DNA of 64,000 nt from Serripes groenlandicus. Taxonomy: Eukaryota > Mollusca > Bivalvia > Cardiida > Cardiidae. The notes beneath the pieces were generated by a model. That model saw nothing but the letters and a program-made list of their open reading frames with translations, made no database searches and was not told where the DNA came from. The stretch is from NCBI GenBank assembly GCA_031761405.1, contig JASEVX010000005.1, positions 37,556,696 through 37,620,695 of the forward strand. The letters are read 5' to 3'. The first letter of the stretch is position 1. Each line of letters opens with the position of its first letter. A program made the translations under genes and the position numbers. Below, piece after piece: positions 47,482-59,925 of the stretch.

Positions 47482-48365
47482 TTAATCATATATATCAGTA
47501 TATGAAAACCGATGCACCAGGGGGGTATTCAGATTTGCCTAAAACTCTGTAGATGTAACCCTTACAGTTGTTCGCTGCGAATATAGAACGTAAACGATGT
47601 GTTAGGTTGACGGACCTTTCAGAAACCATTATAGATAAGAACCACCTAGTAACTACTGTGCTACATCTAGGTAAGTATTGGAGTGTCTAAGAATAAAACC
47701 ACAAGTGCCATTTTGAAAATCTTTGATATGACCAAACCTATGCTCTCTGCCCCTAGGTGCTGACTACATGTAGCTAACCACTTTAATAACGCTATGTGTT
47801 GAGTCGGTCTGATCTGCTAGTACATACGTAATTTCTGATCTGGGCATTTGCATCTATCCATGAATAAATATTACAATAAATTCAGAAAACCAACCAGGTT
47901 ATACAATATTGAAGCAGTAACTTTACTCCGTTGGCGATTAAGATTAAAGCGATAAAATTGCGAATAATGCACCAAGCTCATGATTAGCATACCGGTAGTA
48001 CTAGTAAATTACACTGATAATGCAGGGGCGTCTAAGACCATCAATGCCAGAGATAGAGAGCATCAAATCGTTACATTTCCTAGATCTCTATTTGGCAGCG
48101 TGAAAGTTGCGGCATATTCGGATATCACATATCACGTATAACATTTGTTCAGACATATTTGAGCCGAGTTGGCGAAATGGGCTCTTGTCTCTCCGCTATG
48201 TAAACAATCCCACAAGAAGTCAACAGAGCTACACTTCTAGTTTTCCGTCATTAGTTAAATACGTGTTTTCTCTAAATAAAGGCAGACGGTAAAACCTCAG
48301 GTATGACTGTACGTCTGAGTATTCGTTGTTCAGAAATACAACAATACACCATTGTTGCCTAACGC
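47482..48365. other. No supported gene
   Basis: Unique AT-rich sequence. No exon with consistent splice signals was found. Confidence 0.45.
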
Positions 48366-48369
48366 TACA

Positions 48370-49234
<865 letters not shown>

Positions 49235-51065
49235 CGGTGGTGTACTGGTTATAGTCTCCAACTGAAACACTGTTTATTGGTTATAGTATCCAACTGAAGC
49301 ACTGTTTATTAGTTATAGTTTTCAACTGAAGCACTGTTTATTGGTTATAGACTTCAACTGAAGCACTGTTTATTAGTTATAGTCTTCAACTGAAGCACTG
49401 TTTATTAGTTATAGTCTCCAACAGAAACACTGTTTATTGGTTATAGTATCCAACTGAAACACTGTTTATTAGTTATAGTGTTCAACTGAAGCACTGTTTA
49501 TTGGTTATAGTCTTCAACTGAAGCACTGTTTATTAGTTATAGTCTCGAACTGAAACACTGTTTATTGGTTATAGTATCCAACTGAAACACTGTTTATTAG
49601 TTATAGTCTCGAACTGAAACACTGTTTATTGGTTATAGTCTTCAACTGAAGCACTGTTTATTAGTTATAGTCTCGAACTGAAACACTGTTTATTAGTTAT
49701 AGTCTCGAACTGAAACACTGTTTATTGGTTATAGTCTCGAACTGAAACACTGTTTATTGGTTATAGTCTTCAACTGAAGCACTGTTTATTGGTTATAGTC
49801 TTCAACTGAAGCACTGTTTATTGGTTATAGTATCCAACTGAAACACTGTTTATTAGTTATAGTCTCGAACTGAAACACTGTTTATTGGTTATAGTCTTCA
49901 ACTGAAGCACTGTTTATTAGTTATAGTCTCGAACTGAAACACTGTTTATTACTTATAGTCTCGAACTGAAACACTGTTTATTGGTTATAGTCTCGAACTG
50001 AAACACTGTTTATTAGTTATAGTGTCGAACTGAAACACTGTTTATTAGTTATAGTCTCGAACTGAAACACTGTTTATTAGTTATAGTCTCGAACTGAAAC
50101 ACTGTTTATTAGTTATAGTCTCAACATTGTTTATTAGTTATAGTCTCGAACTGAAACACTGTTTATTAGTTATAGTCTCGAACTGAAACACTGTTTATTA
50201 GTTATAGTCTCGAACTGAAACACTGTTTATTAGTTATAGTCTCGAACTGAAACACTGTTTATTAGTTATAGTCTCGAACTGAAACACTGTTTACTGGTTA
50301 TAGTCTCGAACTGAAACACTGTTTATTGGTTATAGTCTCGAACTGAAGCGCTGTTTATTAGTTATAGTCTCGAACTGAAGCACTGTTTATTAATTATAGG
50401 CTCGAACTGAAGCACTGTTTATTAGTTATAGTCTCGAACTGAAACACTGTTTATTAATTATAGTCTCGAACTGAAACACTGTTTATTAGTTATAGTCTCG
50501 AACTGAAACACTGTTTATTAGTTATAGTCTCGAACTGAAGCACTGTTTATTAACGGTTATAGTCTCGAACTGAAACACTGTTTATTAGTTATAGGCTCGA
50601 ACTGAAGCACTGTTTATTAGTTATAGTCTCGAACTGAAACACTGTTTATTAGTTATAGTCTCGAACTGAAGCACTGTTTATTAGTTATAGGCTCGAACTG
50701 AAACACTGTTTATTAGTTATAGTCTCGAACTGAAACACTGTTTATTAGTTATAGTCTCGAACTGAAACACTGTTTATTAGTTATAGTCTCGAACTGAAAC
50801 ACTGTTTATTAGTTCTAATCTCGAACTGAAGCACTGTTTATTAGTTATAGGCTCGAACTGAAACACTGTTTATTAGTTATAGTCTCGAACTGAAACACTG
50901 TTTATTAGTTATAGTCTCGAACTGAAACACTGTTTATTAGTTATAGTCTCGAACTGAAACACTGTTTATTAGTTATAGTCTCGAACTGAAACACTGTTTA
51001 TTAACGGTTATAGTCTCGAACTGAAACACTGTTTATTACTTATAGTCTCGAACTGAAACACTGTT
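49235..51065 (-). repeat. 32-bp satellite array, about 57 copies
   Basis: The plus-strand unit is TTAGTTATAGTCTCGAACTG followed by AAACACTGTTTA. Variation is mainly CTCG/CTTCA/ATCCA in the middle and A/G at two positions; the left third is mixed and the right two thirds nearly homogeneous. On the minus strand each unit reads CTATAACTAATAAACAGTGT then TTCAG, which resembles a branch site and 3' splice site. Confidence 0.95.
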
Positions 51066-51259
51066 CAAATCAGTTTAAAACGTAATTGATAGCCACATGT
51101 AGAGCTATATGTATGATTTTCGTGTACTTATTTACCTAATGTGATTAATTTGCCTCATTCATTATCAAATCTGTCTAATATTTTAATTAGGATTATTTAT
51201 ACATTTGACAAATCTTCGTGTCAATGCACATGTGCATATGAATAGATTAAATTCATTTA

Positions 51260-51483
51260 ATCCTTTCTGAAATACGACAAATCTGATGCAGATGACTTTG
51301 AAAGCCTCTATGCAAACAAATGAAAAATCTCTATAAATGAAATATGATTATCAATTACAGTTTAAAACATTTTGACGAAAAGGAGAAAATTCTCAACCTT
51401 AACAATTTCTCCTCTTGTTTAAAGTTGTAAAACAGCTTCAGCAGCATATGCGTCAAAATGCGTGTGCAGGGGAAAGATGGTTT
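51260..51483 (+). mobile_element. Family 1 MITE, diverged
   Basis: TTTAATCCTTTCTGAAATAC at the left, GAGAAAATTCTCAACC centre, right end GCAGGGGAAAGATGGTTTA. Confidence 0.6.
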
Positions 51484-51577
51484 ATAGGATATTGGAGGTC
51501 AATCTAATCCTGAGTCCTCTGAATTCTGTAACGGGAATCATCGCCAGTGGTTATTGATAGATCATTTAAAGATAATT

Positions 51578-51838
51578 TGAGCCGTTCCACGAGAAAACCA
51601 ACATTATGAACTCTGCGTAATGTTTCGGCTCAGATCAGCCTGCGCAATCCGCGTAGGCTAATCCGGGTCGGCACTTTCCGTATCAGGAGGATAAAGGTAT
51701 TGAGTAATGATTCCTGAAACAGAAAATCCACAGGAGGCGAAAAGAGTCTGCCCGGATTAGCATGCGCGGCATGCTTAGGTTAGGCTGATCCGGGTCGATA
51801 CTTTACGCCATAATGTTGGTTTTCTCGTGGAACGGCTC
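51578..51838 (+). mobile_element. Family 2 MITE
   Basis: TGAGCCGTTCCACGAGAAAA and TTTCTCGTGGAACGGCTC. Confidence 0.85.
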
Positions 51839-51849
51839 GTTTATAATGA

Positions 51850-51920
51850 TACGTGAGTAGCGAACGATGTATACCAAGATTAGACTGTACACATGTACAT
51901 GAAGATCTTCACTTACATCT
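51850..51920 (+). repeat. Single diverged relative of the 59-bp satellite start
   Basis: GAGTAGCGAACGATGTATAC then CAAGATTAGACTGTACA and GAAGATCTTCAC parallel GAATAGCGAACGGTGTAGAA at 17262 and its continuation. It may be a dispersed precursor of that satellite. Confidence 0.5.
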
Positions 51921-52246
51921 TTCGCAATTGTAGTTTAAAATCGTGCATTACGGCAAACACGAATGTATTTTTAAAAGTCGCGTAGGGCAGAATAAAGGTT
52001 GATAAGAAATAGATATAAATCACGCCTGTCTGACGAATAGGGTTCTATCTAGTGTACATACAAGGGATAATTGGGCATTCCTCGGGAAAAGGTCCAATAT
52101 GGCATTTCTGAACAGTGTAGGTTTTAAAAAATCCTGTCCACCTTCTCAGTATTATCAGAATATACACAAGATGACAGAAGCTTCTGATAAACATGGCAGC
52201 AATAAGACACGAAGATTCCTCCTTTCTATTGCTGCGTTTGATGGAT

Positions 52247-52475
52247 TGAACCCATTCCCACATACAACAAATTTGCAGCAAACGACTTTGAAAACTTAGT
52301 GACAAAAACCTGAAAAATCTCCATAAAAGATAGCTTAATTGTTAAATAAAGTTGAAAACATTGTGGCCAAAGGAGAAATTGTTCATCATGAGCAATTTCA
52401 CCTTTGGCCACAATGTTTTCAAAAGTCGTCTGCTTCTATTGCGTCAAAAGGCGTCTGTAGGATGGAAATGGTTAA
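52247..52475 (+). mobile_element. Family 1 MITE
   Basis: GAACCCATTCCCACATACAA at the left, hairpin AAATTGTTCATCATGAGCAA then TTTCACCTTTGGCC, right end GGATGGAAATGGTTAA. Confidence 0.75.
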
Positions 52476-52504
52476 AGCTCCTTTCGATAATATTTTAAAT
52501 ACAT

Positions 52505-52745
52505 AGCACGGCTGTCAGTTCACCTATCCATGTGTTTCCTGGTTTTGCCGCACCAGTACTCCACACAAAATTCTTTCAAAACTGCCTTGCCAAATCGGCT
52601 AGTAGCTCATTGACGATAGACGAATGATGCTTGTAACAAATGTCTTTGGCCAATCATCAGAACGAATGAAAGAGAACCTGAGATTCTAACACTACCTGGG
52701 CTCAAAAGCCTCCGTCTTTGCCGTGTGAGCTATCGTGGTTCGACC
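52505..52745 (-). repeat. tRNA-derived SINE (second subfamily)
   Basis: Plus-strand GTCAGTTCACCTATCCATGT, ACTCCACACAAAATTCTTTC, GACGAATGATGCTTGTAAC and a degraded head near GTGTGAGCTATCGTGG. Confidence 0.65.
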
Positions 52746-52799
52746 AATCCGATTCTGACTCATTTGATTAAATCTCATATAATTTTCCTTGTTTTAGGT

Positions 52800-52985
52800 A
52801 GTCACCCTTTCCGACATTCTGTCAAGCTGCAGAAGGAGACTTTCAAACACCTTGCAGCAAATCTCATACAATGTTCCTTGTTTTAGGTAGTCACCCTTTC
52901 CGACATAGAAAAGATCTTTACGTAAAAGTATAAACAATAGATCAGTACACAGGCTCGTGCGATTCTGCTGCAGAGGGGACTCCTG
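52800..52985. mobile_element. Family 1-like fragments, locally duplicated
   Basis: TTCCTTGTTTTAGGTAGTCA then CCCTTTCCGACAT occurs twice (near 52785 and 52875). The second lies before a decayed right arm with CTGCTGCAGAGGGGACTC. Confidence 0.5.
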
Positions 52986-53394
52986 AGATATAAAAGTGCG
53001 CTCATATCACTGCCCAAACTGTAAAATTGTAAGTTGTAATCTAGTAATGTGTTTTACGTCTAAATAGATAAATAGAACATGCATACTCGTAGAATAGACT
53101 TGGTTAAAATATGAAAGTTGTTTTGGAAAGAGAAAGGCCATTTACCCCTAATTTTCTTGCTCCTGTTTAATCTATGGATGACATATCAAAGTAACAAATC
53201 TTCTAATTTTAAACCAATTAGTCCGCGTCAAATGCAAACCGACCTTTCTGACTTGACGATCAACGAAGATAGTCCTTTTTCTTTTGGAATACATAAAAAT
53301 AACAAAACGTTTGTCTTATTACTGATATCGGTTTTATGCGATTATAACCACGTTTTGAATAGTTAATTGAATCTAAAACCGGGTTTTTCTATTT

Positions 53395-54003
53395 CACGTT
53401 TAGAAGGTTTGATTGTTAATGGGATCCGTCTGACTTATACGTTATATATCGTGATATAAGCCGTCCCGCGAGAAAACCAACATTGTGGACTCTGCGTAAA
53501 ATATCGATCCGGATCAGCCTAAGCATGCCGCCTAGGCCAACTCGGACAGACACTTTTCGCCCCCTGGGGATTTTCTGTTTCAGGAATAACTACTCTATAA
53601 ATCTATCCCCCTAAGACGGAATGTGTCGGCCGGATCAGTCTGCGCGGACAGCGCAGGCTGATCTGGTCGATACATTACGCAGATGTTTAGAAAGTTTGAT
53701 TAATGGGATCCGTGTGACTTATACGTTATATATCGTGATATGAGCCGTCCCGCGAGAAAACCAACATTGTGGACTCTGCGTAAAATATCGATCCGGATCA
53801 ACCTAAGCATGCCACGCAGGCCAACCCGGACAGACACTTCTCGCCCCCTGTGAAGTCTCTGTTTCAGGAGTCATTACTCTATACCTCTATCCCCCTGAGA
53901 CGGAATGTCTCGGCCCGGATTAGCCTGCGCGGTCTGCGCAGGCTGATCTAAGTCGATACATTACGCAGAGTCCATAATGTTGGTTTTCTCATTGAACGGC
54001 TCA
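53395..54003 (-). repeat. Tandem segmental duplication carrying two family 2 MITEs
   Basis: The block starting GTTTAGAAGGTTTGATTG, with GACTTATACGTTATATATCG, begins near 53397 and recurs at about 53684. Each block continues into a family 2 element (53456-53683, right end truncated, and 53741-54003, complete). The flank is duplicated together with the element, so this is segmental and not two insertions. Confidence 0.8.
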
Positions 54004-54500
54004 TATTATTTATATATCTGTAATACACCTGATAGGCCCTCTAGCGATGTATTGTCTTATTGCATCTGCGTACAATGTATACTCAAGCCAATCTAAGCAT
54101 CCGCACAGTCTCGCTAGAATGTCCACTGTCCATCCTAATGTTATTATTTGACGGACACCAAGATTTGTAGCCACATTAGTTTTACGCCAAATGACCTTTA
54201 TGTGACCTTTATATGACCTTTATATGACTCCGTTATACGTAGATTCACAAAGACACCAAATCGTCAGACGCGGTGGACTGATTTTAACAAAAATAATTCT
54301 TACATCTGTTAATTCTGTTCCTGTTACATCTTGATCAGAATATATAAGTTTCCTCGGTCATGTGCGTCCGGGACAATACAACTTTTGGTTTAAAAAAAAG
54401 GGAAGACCCTGATGAGAGTGCACGAACAACAATGCCGGTTTGGATCTTCGCTGGGCACAAAGTCTCTCTGAGGGTCAATTATCGTGTGACTTGTATCATG
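54004..54500. other. No supported gene
   Basis: Includes a short repeat TGACCTTTATATGACC near 54190-54230. No exon assigned. Confidence 0.45.
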
Positions 54501-54752
54501 TGAGCCGTTCCACGAGAAAACCAACATTATGGAATCTGTGTAATGTATCGACCAAGATCAGCCTGTGCAGTCCGCGCAGGCTAATACGGGGCGACACATT
54601 CCGACTCAGGGGCAAAGAGGTATAGAGTAATGATTTCTGAAACAGAAATCCACAAAAGGCAAAAAGTGTTAGCATGCGCGGCATGCTTAGGCTGATCCGT
54701 GTCGATACTTTACGCAGATTCCACAATGTTGGTTTTCTCGTGGAACGGCTTA
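54501..54752 (+). mobile_element. Family 2 MITE
   Basis: TGAGCCGTTCCACGAGAAAA and GTTTTCTCGTGGAACGGCTT. Confidence 0.85.
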
Positions 54753-54862
54753 TATGTATTTGTAGATAAGCTACAGTCTGATCAGGATCATCCATGCTCG
54801 CAATCTGGTAGTACACATCCTAAAACCCTTTGACTGTGGGTTATTATAGCAAATCGAATACA

Positions 54863-55109
54863 TCGAGGGCTTGGCGTGAAACGGTTGTAACTTAAAACCT
54901 ATTTTGAAAACCCTGGTCTAGGGGCAATTTCGACCCTTTTGTAAACAATGCAAATGTAGGTGCCATTGCTCAGAACGAGCAATGGCACCTAAATGTCCAT
55001 TGTTTACCAAGAAAAATGATTTAACGCTTATAAATACTTTATGGCGAGGTGATTAACCTTGGTAACAAATTACCAATTTCAGTTACAACCGTTTCACACC
55101 AAGCCCTCG
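54863..55109. mobile_element. Long palindromic MITE, separate family
   Basis: Termini CGAGGGCTTGGCGTGAAACG and, inverted, CGTTTCACACCAAGCCCTCG. The centre is AGGTGCCATTGCTCAGAACG then AGCAATGGCACCT, a strong hairpin. ACAT lies on both sides, a possible 4-bp target duplication. Only one copy is in the window. Confidence 0.75.
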
Positions 55110-55194
55110 ACATGTAATACAATTATTCAATATGTTCGAATTATCATTAGTTTTAAAACCTTCAAATGTCCGTTTTCGTTTGGCGTTGATCAAT

Positions 55195-55396
55195 GTATGC
55201 TTTTCCACACGCAGAAGCTTGCAGCAGACGACATTTGAAATCTTTGTGGCGAAAATAGAAATTGCTTTATATGAGCAATTTCACTCAGTTTGGTCTCAAT
55301 GTTTTGAACTATTTTCAATAATTGTACTTTACTTTAAGGAGAATATGTTTTCAAAAGTCGACTGCTGCAGATTTGTTGAATTTGAAAAAGGGTTAA
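55195..55396 (+). mobile_element. Family 1 MITE
   Basis: GCTTTTCCACACGCAGAAGC at the left, AAATTGCTTTATATGAGCAA centre, right end TGAAAAAGGGTTAA. Confidence 0.65.
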
Positions 55397-55437
55397 AATT
55401 ACAATATATAAACTACGACCACTCACCGAAACTCTAC

Positions 55438-55503
55438 CTTGTGTGATGTTAAATCCCGTCAACCAAACAATCTGCTTAAATCCATTACTCACTTTACACG
55501 AAA
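55438..55503 (-). CDS. Weak candidate exon with Ig-like spacing
   Basis: A possible exon between TCAATACAG|TTTCGT and CACAAG|GTAGAG, 66 bp, phase 1 on both sides. It would encode SCKVSNGFKQIVWLTGFN and a few more residues. The Cys-to-Trp spacing of 12 recalls strands B and C of an Ig fold. A stronger donor (GTGAGT) 11 bases further gives another phase. It may be an extracellular exon of the same minus-strand gene or chance. Confidence 0.2.
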
Positions 55504-55585
55504 CTGTATTGACATGAAAACGCACAGATTGGAAACAGATAAGCAGACATACGTACCTTACTTCATTCGCATTAAGATGTCCGTC

Positions 55586-55769
55586 TTAACCCTTTCCCTC
55601 ATACGATAATTCTGTAGCAGACGACTTTGAACATATTTTGTCAAAAGATAGAAAATCTCTATAATTAAATGGATAATCTATGACTAAAAGTGGAAAACAT
55701 TGTGGCAAAAGGAGAAATTGCTCGTTTTGAGAGGCGTCAGAAAGCGTCTATATGAGGGAAAGGGTTAAG
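55586..55769 (+). mobile_element. Family 1 MITE lacking the second palindrome arm, TTAA on both sides
   Basis: TTAACCCTTTCCCTCATACG and ATATGAGGGAAAGGGTTAA. The sequence jumps from GAAATTGCTCGTTTTGAG to AGGCGTCAGAAAGCGTC, so one arm of the hairpin is cleanly missing. Confidence 0.8.
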
Positions 55770-56534
55770 ATATTTCTCTTTTAAAACTGTATAGCCTCTT
55801 TAAATACATTTATCCTTTTAACCAAACTATGTCATATAAAAATTACATATCCTAAGTGTATTCATATCTCTATAGAATTGTATTACATCCGAATGTTTCT
55901 ACTACTTTTTATCAAGATCTTGTCAATATCTATTTTTACAAATACATAAAACAATTATTATTCAAACCATTGTGAAAAAAGAATAAGAAATTGTTCATGA
56001 TACGCATCTTCGCTTTTCCCAACAATGTTTTAAATCAGTGATAAAGGACTGATACTTTCATTTCTTAATATGTCTTTCTTATAATGTTTTCCGTTGTGGC
56101 GTATCTTGAAATGTAAACAAAAATGGTAAATAACTTAAACACACAATAAACGTATCAATGTCCAAATCATTCTCTTTAAGAAAAAAAAAGAGTAAAGTCC
56201 AGGTTAATTTCGAGTCGTTTTAAATAGCACGATTAAACACAAGTATTTGTTCCGCTAAGAAAGTTTAAAGTCGTTATAACCACATACTGTTGACGTTTAG
56301 TGAGGTTTTAAGATATGTATACACACACACATGCAGCATAGCGTCACGCAATCTTCATTCTCATAAATAAATCCGACAGCTCACATTTCGTCTTGGTCCG
56401 TTTGGACCGACTTTTTGGTATGAAATTAGCATAAAATATGAAATAATCATAGGGCCAGTCCATAACAAAAAGGATCTTTAAATGTTCATTGACAGTTATG
56501 ATCAACATCCGTCTGTGAAGTTGATTAGATTGAT
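55770..56534. other. No supported gene
   Basis: AT-rich; a decayed family 1 copy is likely at 55965-56110 (AAATTGTTCATGATACGCAT). A (CA) run is near 56320. Confidence 0.45.
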
Positions 56535-56765
56535 TGATTTTGGATTAACACCGTTTCGACATTTGTTCAAGTCATATAACGGTGGACAGTTCACATACCC
56601 ATGTGTTTCCACGTACTCCCCAAGCAACAAGCTGCTTTTCCACATAGACTGTTAGCTTATTGGTGGAAGATGATTGATGCTCGTCGCATTGAGTTTTCTT
56701 AAACGTCGAAAAGAATGCTGGCCGAGCTGGGATTACAACTCATAACACCACAACCCTGAGCTAAC
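56535..56765 (-). repeat. tRNA-derived SINE (second subfamily)
   Basis: Plus-strand GGACAGTTCACATACCCATG then TGTTTCC, TTTTCCACATAGACTGTTAG, and GCTGGCCGAGCTGGGATTAC. Inverse of the SINE at 20847. Confidence 0.65.
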
Positions 56766-57010
56766 TTGGCTTTCATCATAAGTAACCATTGAAAATTGAA
56801 CCTTTTTCCTGATACAGATAGACTTTCTAAAACATTGTGAAAAAGAAGAAAAAGCTCATGATCAATACTTGCTCTTGTTCCCAGTGTTTTTTTCTGCAAC
56901 TTTGCTACACAGCATAACAAGAGTCCGGTCCTAATAGTCTATCTGTTCAATGCACTACAGGAATCTCGTTGTGCATGTTATCAGTTTGCTAGCTTTACCT
57001 TAAGTTCCTT

Positions 57011-57463
57011 TAAGCGTTTTAAGCCTTTCAAACATACAGCCGCTTTCTGACTCCTATGCAGCAGACAACTTTAAGTTTAACATTATTTATTTAACATCGA
57101 TAGCGAAACAAGCTGTTAGCTTATATTGATCACGCTCGATGTCTACTTCCTCGAGACCTAACCAGTAATCGCGCCGTTTGAGGGGGGAAATCCCATAGAC
57201 AGAAACCGCCTATCACGGGATTCGAACCAGGGACATTTTATATGAGAGGCCGACGCTCTACCTCTGCTTTACTGTTTTTCACACTGTCTTCCACGGACGA
57301 CTTTTGAAAACATTGTGACAAAATGAGAAATTGCTCATATTGCAACAACGTGTTTAATTTCGTTCAGTAATAATACTTTCACTTTAAGCAATTGCTCGTA
57401 TTATGCCTAGAAGATTTGTAAGTCGTCTGCTGCAGATTTGTTGTAAGTGGGAAAGGGTTAACG
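57011..57463. mobile_element. Family 1 MITE interrupted by a tRNA-like insert
   Basis: Left arm AAGCCTTTCAAACATACAGC and right end AAGTGGGAAAGGGTTAA are separated by about 190 bp that include GGGATTCGAACCAGGGAC and GCCGACGCTCTACC, the inverse of a tRNA-like head at 57195-57270. Confidence 0.6.
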
Positions 57464-57744
57464 TATCTATACTGAGTATAGATAAACATCTATCTTCATA
57501 TCCGTGCAATTTGATAATAAAAAATAAAACGTTCTGGTAAGACGGTTTTTGAAACCCAAGTGTTTTACATATATTTCAATCCTTGTAAATGAATCTTTTT
57601 CAAACAGTGCGAAGCAACATCACGCTTCTCAGATTTCATGATCGGGTCATTATTGTATAGTAACACATGGGCGCGTAACCGATGGGGGTACGCTTCTAGC
57701 GTATGTCATTAGATACATATATAGCTTCATATATTGCAATGATA

Positions 57745-57974
57745 TGAGTCGTCCCAAGCGAAACCCAATATTATGGCCTTTGCGAAATATATCGATCCAG
57801 ATAAGCCTGCACAATCCGGGCAGGCTAATCCTGACCGACACATTCCGTCTCAGGTGGATAAAGGTATAGAGAAATGATTCCTTAAACAGAAAATCCACAG
57901 AATGCGAAAAGTTTCTGTCCGGATAAGCCTGCGTGGTAGAGACCACAATGTTGGTTTTCTCGTGGGACGACTCA
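57745..57974 (+). mobile_element. Family 2 MITE, slightly deleted
   Basis: TGAGTCGTCCCAAGCGAAAC and GTTTTCTCGTGGGACGACTCA. The terminal changes are matched on both sides (GAGTCGTCCC/GGGACGACTC). Confidence 0.8.
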
Positions 57975-58024
57975 TATCCTTTATTCAATACATTTTCCCA
58001 TATAAATATTATCCCTTATTCGTC

Positions 58025-58585
58025 TTAACCCTTTCCCTCATACGACAATACAATTCTGCAGCTGACGACTTTGAACGTAATTTGTCAGATGGATAACCTA
58101 TGACTAAAAGTGGAAAACATTGTGACAAAAGGAGAAATTGCACGTTCTGTGCAATTTCTTCTTTTGTCACTATGTTTTCAAAAGGCCATCCTTTAACCCT
58201 TTCCCTCATACGACAATTCTGCAGCAGACGACTTTGAACGTAAGTTGTCAGATGGATAACCTATGACTAAAAGTGGAAAACATTGTGACAAAAGGAGAAA
58301 TTGCACGTTCTGTGCAATTTCTTCTGTTGTCACTATGTTTTCAAAAAGCCGTCCTTTAACCCTTTCCCTCATACGACAATTCTGCAGCAGACGACTTTGA
58401 ACGTATTTTGTCAAAACATAGAAAATCTCCATAATTGAATGGATAACCTATGACTAAAAGTGGAAAACATTGTGGCAAAAGGAGAAATTGCACGTTTTGT
58501 GCAATTTCTTCTTTTGTCACTATGTTTTCAAAAAGCCATCTGCTGCAGAGGCGTCCGAAAGCGTTTATATGAGGGAAAAGGTTAA
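58025..58585 (+). mobile_element. Three family 1 MITEs in head-to-tail tandem
   Basis: TTAACCCTTTCCCTCATACG occurs at 58025, 58193 and 58356. The first two units (about 165 bp) stop after the central palindrome at GCCATCC or GCCGTCC and run straight into the next TTAA; only the third has a right end (GAGGGAAAAGGTTAA, 58572-58585). Units are almost identical, so the amplification is recent. Confidence 0.85.
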
Positions 58586-59785
58586 ATTTGTTAAATTTGT
58601 TAAATGTGTTTTAACCCAGTTATTATTGTAATGTGTTTGTCTATTTTCGGCATCTGTTTTTAACATTTTATATATGAATTAAAATATTCCGAGTTCACAT
58701 TGTGTTATCGAAAGTGTCCGATGTATAGTCATAGTGGAAATGTGCCTCGCCTAAGATCACTCTACCGTGCAAAGCCTAGGGGAGTTACCTTGCATTGTCA
58801 AACATCGAACAATCTAAATTTACGAGCCGTCAAAAGCCTAGTTTTCTAATGACTTTATTGAAGATGTTTTATCTATCACACATATTTTTAGTACATAAAT
58901 GTATGATAACAAAATGTCTTGTCAGTGGCCTTGGGCGTCCTATCTACTTTTGTTTATTCGTTAATTGATTTTGACAAGCGTTATCTCTATATCAGCAGCA
59001 TATTAAATATCTGATTTCAATATTTGGTCGCGTCATACCAATTCCGATCTTGTTTCATTTGCGAACAGTTAAAGACTCGGGTGAGCACGTCCTCTCTTAA
59101 CGTGCTGACTGGTGTTTCGCTGTCGGCCTGCATTTAGTAAAGACATTCGGTTAACACTGTCCGCATAAACAAAACAATGATGAAGCTTTTTACGAAAAAC
59201 TTGAATAATATTCTCACTGGTTTCACATACATATTATACTTTTCTAAAATGCAAGTGTTCACGCGACCAAATTAATTTTTTTCTAATTCGTGCTTTTTAT
59301 GCAGGGGATTCAGCTGTGCCGAATACCTCCGTATATTGTCATGCCCAGCTTACAGGAAATGAAAATTTGTAAATTGTTTGTGCTGCCCTCTGTTTTTTCA
59401 AAATGGACAATTTGTCTTGATTGCCCAGGGATCAGTTAAATACGTTTCACAACAAGCTAAACAGTATGAACATTATACAAAGTAAACGTACACAATGTAA
59501 AGTTTTAATCCATAAATTTGTATACATAATTTAGAAATTTAAGTATAAAATATAACACAAAGTAACTTCATTATATATAAAAGTATAACAATTTGCTTGT
59601 GCAAAAATAACAAAATGTAAATTTATATTGAAACCATTTTTTGTTTGAGAAAACCCCTAGTTATAGCGTTTGTTGTATTTTTACACAACAGGTAGAAATG
59701 TTCACTTTAATCCCTAGTCATAGCGTTTGTTGTATTTTTACACAACGGGTAGAAATGTTCACTTTAATGATTATTGTTATATATA
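58586..59785. other. No supported gene
   Basis: AT-rich unique sequence. A 70-bp direct repeat, CCCTAGTTATAGCGTTTGTT then GTATTTTTACACAAC, occurs near 59655 and 59713. Confidence 0.5.
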
Positions 59786-59925
59786 TAGGGTTTTACGCCA
59801 CTTCCAACATTATTTCAGTTATATCACTGCGACAGTTCACTTATTCATGATCCCTGGGTAAACAAACCAGTTCTAGGCTAGGAAATATGCCTTGCCCAAG
59901 GGCACTCCACCATGACCGTTGCACT
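59786..59925 (-). repeat. SINE 3' half
   Basis: Plus-strand GGGTTTTACGCCACTTCCAA then CATTATTTCAGTTATATCAC and ATTCATGATCCCTGGGTAAA. Inverse of 18983-19095, and extends further (GCCCAAGGGCACTCCACC). Confidence 0.7.

Noticed and set aside
52099..52299. 66-codon plus-strand frame beginning MAFLNSVGF
   Set aside because: It runs into a family 1 MITE and has no supporting evidence, although the first 45 residues look protein-like.
53118..53366. 82-codon frame with a hydrophobic start resembling a signal peptide
   Set aside because: Opens on a non-ATG codon and has no splice, homology or composition support.
54496..54816. Frames of about 100 codons in family 2 MITEs (also 57650-57988 and 62510-62788)
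   Set aside because: The same peptide-like words recur in every MITE copy with frameshifts; they are translations of the transposon ends.
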